Source of the DNA: Blastopirellula retiformator
GTDB taxonomy: Bacteria > Planctomycetota > Planctomycetia > Pirellulales > Pirellulaceae
Reading direction: 5' to 3'
Assembly: GCF_007859755.1 (NCBI RefSeq)
Contig: NZ_SJPF01000001.1
Coordinates: 1,290,082 to 1,354,081 of the forward strand
Length of the DNA stretch: 64,000 nt
Part shown: positions 1-8,309 of the stretch, one piece after another
Numbering within the stretch: the first letter of the stretch is position 1
Layout: each line of letters opens with the position of its first letter
Translations under genes and position numbers: made by a program
Notes under the pieces: generated by a model
Databases searched by the model: none
Told to the model about the DNA's origin: nothing
The model's input: the letters and a program-made list of their open reading frames with translations, nothing else

Positions 1-3000
1 GCGAAAGCGTCGCAAAACTACGAGCAGTTCTCCCGCGCGCTGTTTGGCTTTCAGGATGCGATCGAGCTGTGGCCGAAAAATGAAGCGGCGATCGCCGGCT
101 TTCGAGACGCACGACGCGACTACGCCGAGTGCGCCCTGGCGAAGGCGGACTTCGATCTTGGTCTGCAGCAATTGGAAGAGAGCGATCCCGAAACGCGCTC
201 GCTGTACGACGCGCTGATCCGCGGGCGTAACGATCGTCGCTTGGCGCAGTCGCGAAAGCGTTTCGCGCAGATGTCGGCGATTGCGGCGATGGTGCTGCTG
301 ATGGTTGGCGCGGTTGCGTTCGGCGTAGTCGTCTACGGCAAGAATGCCGTGATCGCCAAAGAACGGGACAACGCCGAACAACAGCGTCTGTTGGCGGAAC
401 AAAACGCTCTGATCGCCACGCAGAATGAGAGCGAGGCGCTGGCAGCCAAGGACGAGGCGGAGCAGGCCGAGATGGCGGCGTTGGTTGCCAAGCAGGCCGC
501 CGAAAAAGCGCAGAAAGCGGCCGAAGATGCCCAGAAGAAGGAAGAGGAACAGCGGGCCCTGGCGGAGAAGAATGAAGAGAAAGCGAAGCAAAGTGCGATC
601 GCCGCGGATAAGGCTCGTGAAGATGCGAACGAGCGCCGCGCCGAGGCGGAGTTCGCCGCCGTTTTCTCGCGGATCGGGTTGGCGCAAGCCAAGATCGAAG
701 CGAACGATATCGGCCGCGCGATTGAATTGTTGGATCAGATTTCGCCACGGTTCCGGAACTGGGAATGGGGGCATCTCTACGAGCGCTGTCATGCCGACGT
801 GCCGCAGATCGACGCCCAGCGGCCGATTCGCGCGATCGCCTTGTCGCCGCAGGGTGATCTGACGGCGGTTGGCGGGGCCGACGGAATCGTTTCGCTTTAC
901 GCGACCGGCGAGGGGGAACTTGCCCAGAGTTCGCTCGATTTGCAGGGAACGCCGATCACATCGCTCGCGTTCGCGCCAAGCGGAGACTATTTGCTGATCG
1001 GTTGCGACGACCCAAAACAGCATCTGCTGGCCTGGTATCCAACGACCGGTGAGAAGCGGTCGATCACCATCCGCAATCCCTACGTGCTGGCGGAGGACGA
1101 TATTCCTTATCGCATTGATCGCGTGGCGTTTGATGCGATCAGCGGCGTCGCATTTGTGGCGGCCAACGGTTACTTGTTTACGATCGACTCGCCCGAAGCG
1201 ACCGCCAAGCCGCTCCGTTACTTCAGCGATGGTTTGTATGGCGTTAGTCCGTCGCTGGATGGAACGACGCTGCTATTGGCTGGCGGTAACGTCCGCCGGG
1301 GACGGGTCGAAACGGTCGACCTGGAAACCAACGAGACCGCCGCCGAGATCTCGCTCAGCGAGATCCCGATCGCCGCTTGTTGGATTGGGCCCGACATGGC
1401 GGCGGTAGCGACCAGCGATGGGGCGATGGCGACCTGGACGGTCGGCCAGTCGGACGTCGCGGAGTTTGATCAACTGAACTCGCGGGTCAATACGCTCGAC
1501 TACAATCCCGAGAGCGGTATGTTGGCGGCGGCGATGGAAGATGGATCGATCTGCGTCTGGGCGGTTTCGGAAGATCAATCTTGGCCGGTGCGCGGCAAGA
1601 CTTTGCGGGGTCATTTAGACGTCGTTACATCGGCGCGGTGGAGCAAGGACGGCAAGACTCTGATCTCTGGCAGCGTCGACGAGCATCTCCGTTATTGGGA
1701 CTACAAAGCCTATCGCGATCAGTTGACCATTCAACATGACTCAGGCATCCTGACCGCCGCTTACTCCAGTGACGGACGTTTGGCGGCCACCGGCGACAGC
1801 GGCGGCGTCGTCCGCATCTTCCAGCCGGGGCTCTTGGATGGCGGCGACGTGCTGGAACTGAAAGAAGGAGATTGGCTGGCCGAAGCCCGGGCGACTGAAT
1901 TTGGCGCCCAGTTTGTCGGACCCAATCACCTGGTAACGCAGATCGGCGGCGTTTCGGCAGCGGTCTGGCAACTCGATTCGACGCGACAAATCAGTTCGTT
2001 CCCGATTGGGGGCAATTCGGTCGCGATCGCCGCTTCGCCCGATGGAGAGCGTTTCGCGCTGCAGGATGGCGAGAACGAACTGCTGCGGATTCGCAACTTT
2101 GCTGGCGACGAGGTGAAGATTCCGCAGCCTGCCAAGGCCTGGGGACTCGACTTCTCGCCCAGCGGCGACAAGATCGCCGTCGCCAAGCTGGTGATGGGAT
2201 CGGTTTACAGCGCACAAACGGCTGACGGTTCGCTGTTGTGGAAGCGGGCGATGAACGGCGTCAAGCAGATGGGCTTTCTGAAGGAAGACGTCGTTGCGAT
2301 CGGTGGGGCCCGCGGCAGCGAAGGAGGCGTCATCGTTCTGGAAACTTTCAGCGGCCGACAACTGGCGGAGTTCCGCGCCGCCGATGGCGAGTCGTATCAG
2401 GCGTTCGTCTTGTCGCCGGATCGTACGAAAGTGGCGGCCCTGTTCCGAAGCGGCGAAGCAGCCGAACATGTCGTCAAGATCTGGAGTCCCGACTCCGAGA
2501 CGCTGGCGACGACGAGCGTTCCCTTCGAGGTGAAGTCGATGGCGTTTTTGGCGGATGGAAAACTGCTGTTGGCCAGTGATCAAGAGGTCTCGCTCTGGAA
2601 CATGAAGGACCCGCCGCAACCGATTTCCGGCATCGCCCAGGCGGTCGCCGGCACCGGACGACGAATCAATAGCGTGATCGCCTCGCCGGTCCGCGACGAC
2701 CAGCTGGCGATTGCATTCACCAATCGCGACGTCGAACTATGGAACCTGGCGGCGGGCCCGATGCAGCGGCTCAATTCGGCGCGTCCGGTGGTGTACGTCG
2801 GATTCTCAAGCGATGACAAAGAAGTGATCTCGGTGCATAGCGACGGAGTCGTTCGTCGCTGGAACGTGCTGGATGGTACGAAGCGGGGGCAATGGATGAC
2901 CACGTGCCGTGATGTGACTTCTGCGGCGCTTGCAGGGGACAAGTTGGCGATCGCCTGTCGCGACGCCAGCCTGACGATTCTCGATTGGCGGACCGGCAAG

Positions 3001-3588
3001 TCGCTGGCCGATGGACAGTTAACGTCGGCGGCGCTCGATATGCAGTGGAGCCCGCAAGGGGACGCACGGTTGATCGCCGGGTGCGTCGATGGTCAACTGC
3101 GGATCGTTTCTGGCGAAAACGCCCAGCCGGTCGGAGAGCCTTTCGGCGGCCATGAAGGAAGCTACCTGGGGGTTGCGATCGACGATGACGGCAAGCGTTT
3201 GGCGGCCGTCAGCAGCGACCGCAAGGTTCGGGTTTGGCTAGAAGTCGACCTGAAGAACGGAAAAATCGGAGACGCGCGGACGCAGGATGGCCATTCGGCC
3301 GAAGTGACCAGCGTCGCCTTCTCGCCGGACGGTCGCCGCCTGGTGACGGGAAGTTCCGACAGTATGGTGATTGTCTGGTATGTGGATCGACCTGACAAAG
3401 ATCAATCGCTGTTGATGCGAGAAATCATGCCTCTGCGGGGACATCAGAAGGGGATTAAGGCGATCAACTTTTCCCCGCGCAAAAATGAGCTGCTAACCGC
3501 CGGCGATGACGGACGCGCCACGGTCTGGTTCGCCGTCGATTGGCGTGAAGAACAGGAGGCTCCTCAGCCGATGGCTGAAAGTGAGTAG
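1..3588 (+). CDS. C-terminal part of a membrane-anchored WD40 beta-propeller protein, probably a Ser/Thr kinase fusion (5' end outside window)
   Basis: The frame is open from the first base, so the true start lies upstream; 1195 residues are visible. In order there is a helical TPR-like stretch (about residues 1-85), one transmembrane helix (about 91-113, core MVLLMVGAVAFGVVVYG), a long Ala/Glu/Lys-rich coiled coil (about 117-220), and WD40 repeats to the end. The repeats are clearest near the C-terminus, where blades begin with GH and end LRYWDY, VIVWYV and ATVWF. In planctomycetes this order is common in large Ser/Thr protein kinases whose catalytic domain precedes the helical segment. No kinase motif lies inside the window, so the kinase assignment is inference. 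The FHA gene 177 bp downstream on the same strand fits phosphothreonine signalling. The propeller presumably works as a protein-interaction platform. Confidence 0.8.
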   Translation, partial: AKASQNYEQFSRALFGFQDAIELWPKNEAAIAGFRDARRDYAECALAKADFDLGLQQLEESDPETRSLYDALIRGRNDRRLAQSRKRFAQMSAIAAMVLLMVGAVAFGVVVYGKNAVIAKERDNAEQQRLLAEQNALIATQNESEALAAKDEAEQAEMAALVAKQAAEKAQKAAEDAQKKEEEQRALAEKNEEKAKQSAIAADKAREDANERRAEAEFAAVFSRIGLAQAKIEANDIGRAIELLDQISPRFRNWEWGHLYERCHADVPQIDAQRPIRAIALSPQGDLTAVGGADGIVSLYATGEGELAQSSLDLQGTPITSLAFAPSGDYLLIGCDDPKQHLLAWYPTTGEKRSITIRNPYVLAEDDIPYRIDRVAFDAISGVAFVAANGYLFTIDSPEATAKPLRYFSDGLYGVSPSLDGTTLLLAGGNVRRGRVETVDLETNETAAEISLSEIPIAACWIGPDMAAVATSDGAMATWTVGQSDVAEFDQLNSRVNTLDYNPESGMLAAAMEDGSICVWAVSEDQSWPVRGKTLRGHLDVVTSARWSKDGKTLISGSVDEHLRYWDYKAYRDQLTIQHDSGILTAAYSSDGRLAATGDSGGVVRIFQPGLLDGGDVLELKEGDWLAEARATEFGAQFVGPNHLVTQIGGVSAAVWQLDSTRQISSFPIGGNSVAIAASPDGERFALQDGENELLRIRNFAGDEVKIPQPAKAWGLDFSPSGDKIAVAKLVMGSVYSAQTADGSLLWKRAMNGVKQMGFLKEDVVAIGGARGSEGGVIVLETFSGRQLAEFRAADGESYQAFVLSPDRTKVAALFRSGEAAEHVVKIWSPDSETLATTSVPFEVKSMAFLADGKLLLASDQEVSLWNMKDPPQPISGIAQAVAGTGRRINSVIASPVRDDQLAIAFTNRDVELWNLAAGPMQRLNSARPVVYVGFSSDDKEVISVHSDGVVRRWNVLDGTKRGQWMTTCRDVTSAALAGDKLAIACRDASLTILDWRTGKSLADGQLTSAALDMQWSPQGDARLIAGCVDGQLRIVSGENAQPVGEPFGGHEGSYLGVAIDDDGKRLAAVSSDRKVRVWLEVDLKNGKIGDARTQDGHSAEVTSVAFSPDGRRLVTGSSDSMVIVWYVDRPDKDQSLLMREIMPLRGHQKGIKAINFSPRKNELLTAGDDGRATVWFAVDWREEQEAPQPMAESE

Positions 3589-3765
3589 AGATAGCCGGTT
3601 TCGGGAAACCGTGGGTTAATTAGGCGAAAGTTATCGCTACGTTGGTGCATTTCGCCGCGATCCTTTGGTAGAAATTGGAAATAATGAAGTACGAGTGCCC
3701 TGGTCGAAAGGATGTCGGCCGTAGCGTTTCGCCTTCCTTGACTAGCGAACTGAGAGAATAGTACC

Positions 3766-4971
3766 GTGCGATGCGCGCTTAACATTTACGCCGGCCCGAG
3801 CGCCGGTCAGCGAATCCAGATTGGTGATGGGCAGACCATTAAGGTTGGCCGAACTCATGCCGCCGAGTTTCTGATTCCTGCCGATCCGCACGTCTCGGGT
3901 TTGCATTTCGCGGTGGAGTTGGCCAACGACCAACTGATGCTGACCGACTTGAAGAGCCGCAACGGAACCTACGTCAACGGCGAACGGATATCGCAGCCGA
4001 TCGCTTTGCAAGATGGGGACGTGGTCACGATCGGCAAGACGCATCTGCAAGCGGCCATTCTCGGCGAGTCGACGGGATCCCGTTCTGGGTTCGGCTCTCG
4101 GTTGTTTGATGAGCAGACCGCCGCCGCCAACATGGACGAGACGGGACGCGCTGCCAAACCGCCATCGCCGGCGCCGCGCTACGATTCGGATCTGACCGAG
4201 TTTCTGCCGTCGCTGCCCGACAAAATGCTGGCCGCTGAATCGAGCGACGAGCAACAAGAGATTGGGGATCACTACTCCCGGCTTTCCAGCGGCGACTTTC
4301 AAAAGGCGCGACAAAAGGCTGGCTATGGCAGTCAGGCCAACGTCGAAGCGCCCGCCAAGCGTGAGGCCGAGCAACCGGTCGTCCATGGCGCGCATCCCGC
4401 CACTTCCGGCGCACCGTCGCCGGGGCCGCTCGACTACGAAGCCGGCGTCGCTCCGTCGGGACTCAATTATTTCACGCAGCGAGTCGTGGTCGATCCGATC
4501 GCCGTCGCTCGCTATATCGGCCAGGGACGCAATCTGTACGCGATCGTCAATCTCGCGCGTCTGCCAGGGGACGACCGCAGCGCCTTTTATCGCGAGGCGA
4601 CCGCTCAAGGCGCCGTACCGATTTCGGACAATCAGTTGGTGCTGGATGACCGGAGCGTCGCTCAGTTCGAAAAGTCGATGCGATCGATCTGGGGACGCGA
4701 CGCGGTGATTTGTCTCGCTAGCCGGGCGGCCAAATTCGCGTTTGTCGCCCACGCGCTGCGGGTCGCCGATCGGCTGACCTATCCCAGTGAATTGCTCGAA
4801 TCGCTCTACACGAAGTCGTCGGGCGAAAACGACGACCTGTTTCAAGAAGTCTCGGCGATCATGCTCGAGGTAGAGCGGGGAGCCGGCTGGGCGATCTTCA
4901 AGAACGACGCCGAGATTCGCACCTGGCGAACCCTTGGCATGCCGTGCCCTCCCGCTTCGGCAGGGCAGTAG
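3766..4971 (+). CDS. FHA-domain protein with an unrecognised C-terminal domain
   Basis: The protein has 401 residues and starts with GTG; no better in-frame ATG lies at the beginning of the FHA fold. Residues 1-95 form a forkhead-associated domain: the VGRT turn, the SGLHF segment (Ser and His of the phosphothreonine pocket) and the RNGTYVNG loop are all visible. A polar linker rich in Pro, Ala and Asp follows (about 100-240). The C-terminal block of about 155 residues (YFTQRVVVDP to the end) looks globular, with no transmembrane helix. I do not recognise its family. FHA domains bind pThr peptides, so a role downstream of the preceding kinase-like protein is likely but inferred. A hairpin at 4981-5008 follows the stop codon. 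Confidence 0.85.
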   Translation: MRCALNIYAGPSAGQRIQIGDGQTIKVGRTHAAEFLIPADPHVSGLHFAVELANDQLMLTDLKSRNGTYVNGERISQPIALQDGDVVTIGKTHLQAAILGESTGSRSGFGSRLFDEQTAAANMDETGRAAKPPSPAPRYDSDLTEFLPSLPDKMLAAESSDEQQEIGDHYSRLSSGDFQKARQKAGYGSQANVEAPAKREAEQPVVHGAHPATSGAPSPGPLDYEAGVAPSGLNYFTQRVVVDPIAVARYIGQGRNLYAIVNLARLPGDDRSAFYREATAQGAVPISDNQLVLDDRSVAQFEKSMRSIWGRDAVICLASRAAKFAFVAHALRVADRLTYPSELLESLYTKSSGENDDLFQEVSAIMLEVERGAGWAIFKNDAEIRTWRTLGMPCPPASAGQ

Positions 4972-5003
4972 GCCCCGAAGGAGCTCGGCGCACAATCGCG
5001 CCG

Positions 5004-5110
5004 GGCTCAGACATCGCTCTTCGCGGCTCGCAAATTTACGACTTACGTCGCTATTTTGGGATCGCATCCCTGCGATCCAGCAGCCCGTTGAGAAAATCAA
5101 CGGACTGCTA
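5004..5110 (-). repeat. Five-hairpin dispersed element, copy A (truncated)
   Basis: This copy matches copies B-D in stem 1 (AGTCCGTTGA side), stem 2 (GATCGCA/TGCGATC) and stem 3 (around GACTTACGTC), and then ends near the GGCTCAG block. The last arm (TTGAAAAATGCC hairpin) is absent. Stem 3 carries two A-A mismatches, as expected of a decaying copy. The strand given is that of the proposed RNA sense, the same orientation as copy B. Confidence 0.75.
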
Positions 5111-5270
5111 GCGGGGGCTCTCTCCCGACAGGTCGCCTCTTTTTCAAAGAATTCCCCCCCAAATTTGCTGGTAGGTGGCTCACCTTGGACGAAAAGGAAC
5201 TCGCAAAATCTCAAATTCATGTACAATCGGCGCAAGTTCTCTTGGACACGAAAAAAACGACTTTGATATG

Positions 5271-5299
5271 TTGACATTCAGTTTAATTACATGTAAACT
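5271..5299 (+). promoter_or_regulatory. Sigma-70-type promoter of the MarR gene with overlapping operator palindrome
   Basis: TTGACA (5271-5276) and TAAACT (5294-5299) are separated by exactly 17 bp. The perfect palindrome TTACATGTAA (5287-5296) lies across the spacer end and the -10 box, inside a larger inverted arrangement GTTTA...TAAAC (5281-5298). MarR proteins commonly repress their own gene from such a site. A near copy lies before the pirin gene at 5849-5863. Confidence 0.7.
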
Positions 5300-5323
5300 T
5301 TTTCGGTCAGAGGGAGTTTTGTG

Positions 5324-5821
5324 ATGTCGGCAAGTCGATTGCAAGAAGAAATCAAGAAGCGTGAGCCGTTCGCCTCGGCGGAACAAGAGGCGACGCTCAA
5401 TCTCTTGCGAACGAGTGATCAGTTGCACAATCGATTCGGCCGCCTGTTTCGCAAGTACGGTTTGACCTCTTCGCAGTTCAACGTGTTGCGGATCCTGCGT
5501 GGCGAAGGGCAACCGTTGCCCAGCCTGGAAATCGCCGAGCGGATGATCCAAGTCGTGCCGGCGATCACCGGTTTGATCGACCGTTTGGAAAAGCAGGAAC
5601 TGGTCGAGCGTCGGCGGTGCAGCGACGATCGTCGCGTGGTCTACGTTGGGATCACCGAGAAGGGCTCGAAGCTGATCAGCGAAATGGACGAGCCGGTCAA
5701 GGACTTGCACATCGAGCTGATGGGGCATCTCTCGCAGGAAGAGCTGAAAGAGTTGAGCCGCTTGTTAGAGAAAGCCCGGACGAGCTTGGCCATCGATAAC
5801 GAAAAAAGATCGGACGCGTAA
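5324..5821 (+). CDS. MarR-family transcriptional regulator
   Basis: The protein has 165 residues, the usual length for MarR dimers. A winged helix-turn-helix spans about residues 40-120. The recognition region is LEIAERMIQVVPAITGLIDR, followed by the wing with the family signature SDDRRVVYVGIT. Long helices at both ends form the dimer interface. I place the start at the ATG at 5324; a GTG directly before it is in frame. The promoter at 5271-5299 carries a palindrome suited to autorepression. The next genes, pirin and DoxX, are preceded by a near-identical site. This layout is typical of MarR-controlled redox or phenolic-stress modules. The effector cannot be read from the sequence. Confidence 0.9.
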   Translation: MSASRLQEEIKKREPFASAEQEATLNLLRTSDQLHNRFGRLFRKYGLTSSQFNVLRILRGEGQPLPSLEIAERMIQVVPAITGLIDRLEKQELVERRRCSDDRRVVYVGITEKGSKLISEMDEPVKDLHIELMGHLSQEELKELSRLLEKARTSLAIDNEKRSDA

Positions 5822-5848
5822 CCTACGCTCCTTTTTTTTAATCAAATA

Positions 5849-5863
5849 GTTTACACGTAAAAC
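5849..5863. promoter_or_regulatory. Candidate MarR operator before the pirin gene
   Basis: GTTTACACGTAAAAC contains TTACACGTAA, which differs from the MarR-promoter palindrome TTACATGTAA at one base. It lies 31 bp before the pirin start codon and downstream of the MarR stop codon. It is therefore placed to control the pirin-doxX pair separately. Binding is inferred from sequence similarity only. Confidence 0.5.
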
Positions 5864-5894
5864 AGTGTTGTGAAGTTTAAGGGAAGGGGAAACG

Positions 5895-6593
5895 ATGATC
5901 CAGGTTCGAAAAGCCAACGATCGCGGCCACTTTGATCATGGCTGGCTCAACACCTACCACACCTTTTCGTTCGCAGGCTACCACGACTCAGAGCAAATGC
6001 GCTTTCGCGATTTGCGAGTGATGAACGAAGACTGGGTCGCGCCGGGGCAAGGCTTCGGCAAGCATTCGCATCGCGACATGGAGATCGTTACCTACGTGCT
6101 GGAAGGAGCGCTGGAGCACCAAGACTCGATGGGCAACGGAGAGACGCTGCGTCCCGGTGAATTCCAGCGGATGTCGGCTGGCTCGGGGATCTTGCACAGC
6201 GAGTTCAACCCATCGACGAGCGACCCGGTCCACCTGTATCAGATCTGGCTTTACCCGGCCGAGAAGGGAATTGAGCCGAGCTACGAACAAAAGAGTTTTC
6301 CCGCGGAAGATCGCCAAAACCGGCTTCAACTGGTCGCTTCGCCCGACGCGGCGGAAGGCTCACTGCAGATCCACCAAGATGCGCGGATCTACCTGGCCGA
6401 AATCGAGAAGGGCTCGTCGGTCGAGCATGCGATTCCGGCCGATCGTCACGTCTGGCTGCAGGTGCTTCGCGGTTCGGTCGACCTGAACGGCACGCTGCTG
6501 GAGACGAGCGACGGCGCTGCGATCAGTCAGGAGGCGGCCCTGAAAATCACCGCCGCCGATCGCGCCGAGGTGATGTTGTTTGAGATGAACTAG
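5895..6593 (+). CDS. Pirin-family bicupin protein (YhhW-like, quercetinase-type)
   Basis: The protein has 232 residues, close to E. coli YhhW (about 231). The N-terminal cupin holds all four expected metal ligands: His57 and His59 in GFGKHSHRD, and His101 and Glu103 in ILHSEFN. Other pirin signatures are the DHGWLNTYHTFSF start and the YQIWLYP segment. YhhW-type pirins are cytosolic iron proteins with quercetin 2,3-dioxygenase activity in vitro; the natural substrate is unknown. A GGAAGGGGAAACG stretch before the ATG is the ribosome site. The gene is preceded by a MarR-type operator match and followed 63 bp later by a DoxX gene, suggesting a small stress operon. Confidence 0.92.
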   Translation: MIQVRKANDRGHFDHGWLNTYHTFSFAGYHDSEQMRFRDLRVMNEDWVAPGQGFGKHSHRDMEIVTYVLEGALEHQDSMGNGETLRPGEFQRMSAGSGILHSEFNPSTSDPVHLYQIWLYPAEKGIEPSYEQKSFPAEDRQNRLQLVASPDAAEGSLQIHQDARIYLAEIEKGSSVEHAIPADRHVWLQVLRGSVDLNGTLLETSDGAAISQEAALKITAADRAEVMLFEMN

Positions 6594-6656
6594 CGTCTAC
6601 CGCCAAAAGCCCATTTTTCCATTTGCCTTGCAACCCGTTACCAGAAAGAAACCTCA

Positions 6657-7100
6657 ATGAACAATCCCATCCAACCAATCGTCTCAATCGTCGGCCGCGT
6701 GATGTTGGCGACCATCTTTGTGATGAGCGCCGTTGGAAACAAAATTCCCAACTTCGGCGGAGTCGTCGAGTACATGAAGTCAGCCGGCGTGCCGGCGCCC
6801 CAGTTTCTCTTAGCGGGCGCGATCGTCTTCTTAATCGTCGGCGGAGCGATGGTCGCCGCAGGCTACTATGCCCGCGTGGGCGCGGCGATGCTGCTGGTCT
6901 TCCTGGTGTTGGCGACCTACTACTTCCATCCCTTTTGGAGCGTACCGGAACAAGAGGCGCAGGCGCAAACGATTCAGTTCATGAAGAACCTGTCGATGGC
7001 AGGAGCGATGGTCTTCATCATGGCCAATGGTTCGGGAGCAGGCAGCCTGGATGGATCGGGCGGCGTCCAAGAGGAGACGAGCGAACAAGAGACAGGCTAA
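6657..7100 (+). CDS. DoxX-family inner-membrane protein
   Basis: The protein has 147 residues with four predicted transmembrane helices: about 8-26, 47-70, 74-92 and 108-125. This is the DoxX layout (PIVSIVGRVMLATIFVMSAV at the start, then MKSAGVPAPQF before helix 2). DoxX proteins are membrane subunits tied to thiol and redox stress in several bacteria; the exact activity here is unknown. An AGAAAGAAA stretch precedes the ATG. The gene probably shares a transcript with pirin and ends at a clear terminator at 7132-7171. The C-terminus is short, Gly- and Glu-rich and not conserved. Confidence 0.85.
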   Translation: MNNPIQPIVSIVGRVMLATIFVMSAVGNKIPNFGGVVEYMKSAGVPAPQFLLAGAIVFLIVGGAMVAAGYYARVGAAMLLVFLVLATYYFHPFWSVPEQEAQAQTIQFMKNLSMAGAMVFIMANGSGAGSLDGSGGVQEETSEQETG

Positions 7101-7131
7101 GAGCGTGCAAGGCTCGCTTGGCGAGGATGGG

Positions 7132-7171
7132 CGGAGCGCCGGTCGCAACGCGATTGGCGCTCCGTTTTCTT
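7132..7171 (+). terminator. Intrinsic terminator after doxX
   Basis: CGGAGCGCC (7132-7140) pairs perfectly with GGCGCTCCG (7156-7164) and is followed by TTTTCTT. It closes the pirin-doxX unit. Confidence 0.75.
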
Positions 7172-7201
7172 GCGCTAGAGCGAAGGTAAATCAGCAGCAG
7201 A

Positions 7202-7426
7202 TCAGCCGCGGCCGACTTCGACCGTGTTCAGCAATTCGATATCAGCGGAAATCGACCGTGCGACTTCTTGCGCCAATTGCTTTTGGTAGAAGTTATCGAC
7301 GCGTCCCGCCAAGACGATGCGATCGTCCAGATATTCGACCTGCAATTGGCGGAGCGGGAAGAGGGGACTGGCGCTTAACGCAGTCCGTATACGAGAGCGA
7401 ACATCTTTTACGTTCGAACTAATCAT
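7202..7426 (-). CDS. Small BON-domain protein
   Basis: The preferred start gives 74 residues. The frame is open back to an ATG at 7528. I prefer the ATG at 7426 because AAGGAAG lies in front of it and because the paralogue at 19441-19653 begins at the same place. The whole protein is one BON fold: an N-terminal helix, then VEYLDDRIVLAGRVDNFYQKQLA, matching the paralogue's DRIVLKGSVSSFFQKQMA. BON domains are linked to membrane or phospholipid binding. There is no signal peptide with this start. The closest functional hint is the existence of two copies in one window; the role is unknown. Confidence 0.7.
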   Translation of the reverse strand: MISSNVKDVRSRIRTALSASPLFPLRQLQVEYLDDRIVLAGRVDNFYQKQLAQEVARSISADIELLNTVEVGRG

Positions 7427-7623
7427 CCGTGGATCTTCCTTGTCGACGAGTCTTTGCAGGGGAGGCTGCCTGACTGGCGGGAAATCTCCGGCGCACTTGA
7501 GCGAAGTAGCTTCCAAATGCGATTTCATCCATGGCGCTTGACGCCGGATATGTTGTTGTATGATTTGTCCGCCGAACGAGTCAACTATTTTTTTAGAAAT
7601 GTTGACGCAATCGCGAACACTTC

Positions 7624-8289
7624 TCAGCCCGACACGATGCCGCGTTCTACCAACTGGGCGATCACGGTCGCCGCCAGTTGGTCAGGCGGCGCTGAACCGC
7701 CGGCCAGCGTGATCTCGGGCTTAAGCGGCGCTTCATACGGATCATCAATTCCTGTCATGCCTTTTAGCTCGCCGGCACGCGCCTTCTTATAGAGGCCCTT
7801 GGGGTCGCGACTTTCGCAGACCTCCAGCGGCGTATCGACGAAGACTTCGATAAAGTCGCCCGGGCCGCCGCTCGCTTCCAGACGATGGCGAACCAGATCG
7901 CGGTCTTTGCGATAGGGGCTGACGAAGGCGGCCAGCGTGATCAGGCCTGCCTGGCAAAAGAGCTCGGCGACGGCGCCAATGCGGCGGATGTTCTCTTCGC
8001 GATCGGCCGGTCCGAAACCAAGACCAAATCGCTGGGCGAAATCGGCGTCGTGCGACTCGGCCAGCATCGCGGTTGAAGGGTTAAGACCGTGGCGAACGTT
8101 GTCGCCATCCAAGAGGAACGTGTGAACGCCTTGATCATGCAGTTGGCGGTCGACGAGATTGGCGATGGTGCTCTTGCCGCAACCGCTGAGCCCGGTGAAC
8201 CATACGACGCAACCTCGATGGCCATTGAGCTGTTGGCGATCGTCGCGACTAACCGCATGTTCGTGCCAGGTAACTTCGACTTTTTCCAT
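7624..8289 (-). CDS. cysC: Adenylylsulfate (APS) kinase
   Basis: The protein has 221 residues from the ATG at 8289. The open frame extends further, but that part would overlap the neighbouring gene and is not conserved. The P-loop GLSGCGKST is at residues 33-41. It is followed by the APS-kinase motifs [39 protein letters not shown] and [20 protein letters not shown]. The enzyme phosphorylates adenosine 5'-phosphosulfate to PAPS with ATP, in the cytosol. PAPS feeds sulfation or reductive sulfate assimilation. No ATP sulfurylase or PAPS reductase lies nearby. The gene follows an acyl-CoA-dehydrogenase-like gene by 20 bp, an unexpected operon partner. Confidence 0.95.
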   Translation of the reverse strand: MEKVEVTWHEHAVSRDDRQQLNGHRGCVVWFTGLSGCGKSTIANLVDRQLHDQGVHTFLLDGDNVRHGLNPSTAMLAESHDADFAQRFGLGFGPADREENIRRIGAVAELFCQAGLITLAAFVSPYRKDRDLVRHRLEASGGPGDFIEVFVDTPLEVCESRDPKGLYKKARAGELKGMTGIDDPYEAPLKPEITLAGGSAPPDQLAATVIAQLVERGIVSG

Positions 8290-8309
8290 CTCTGTTTGTT
8301 CCGCTTCGC

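Larger units (their letters stand above)
4972..5323. other. 352-bp intergenic region: hairpin, truncated repeat copy, MarR promoter
   Basis: There is no credible gene here. Positions 4981-5008 form a hairpin with arms of 11 bases (one G.T pair) just after the FHA stop codon. Positions 5004-5110 are the truncated copy A of the dispersed five-hairpin element. The last 55 bp hold the MarR promoter and its palindrome. Confidence 0.7.

Noticed and set aside
4981-5008. Hairpin after the FHA gene as a terminator
   Set aside because: The stem is good but no T-run follows; listed only as part of the intergenic region.
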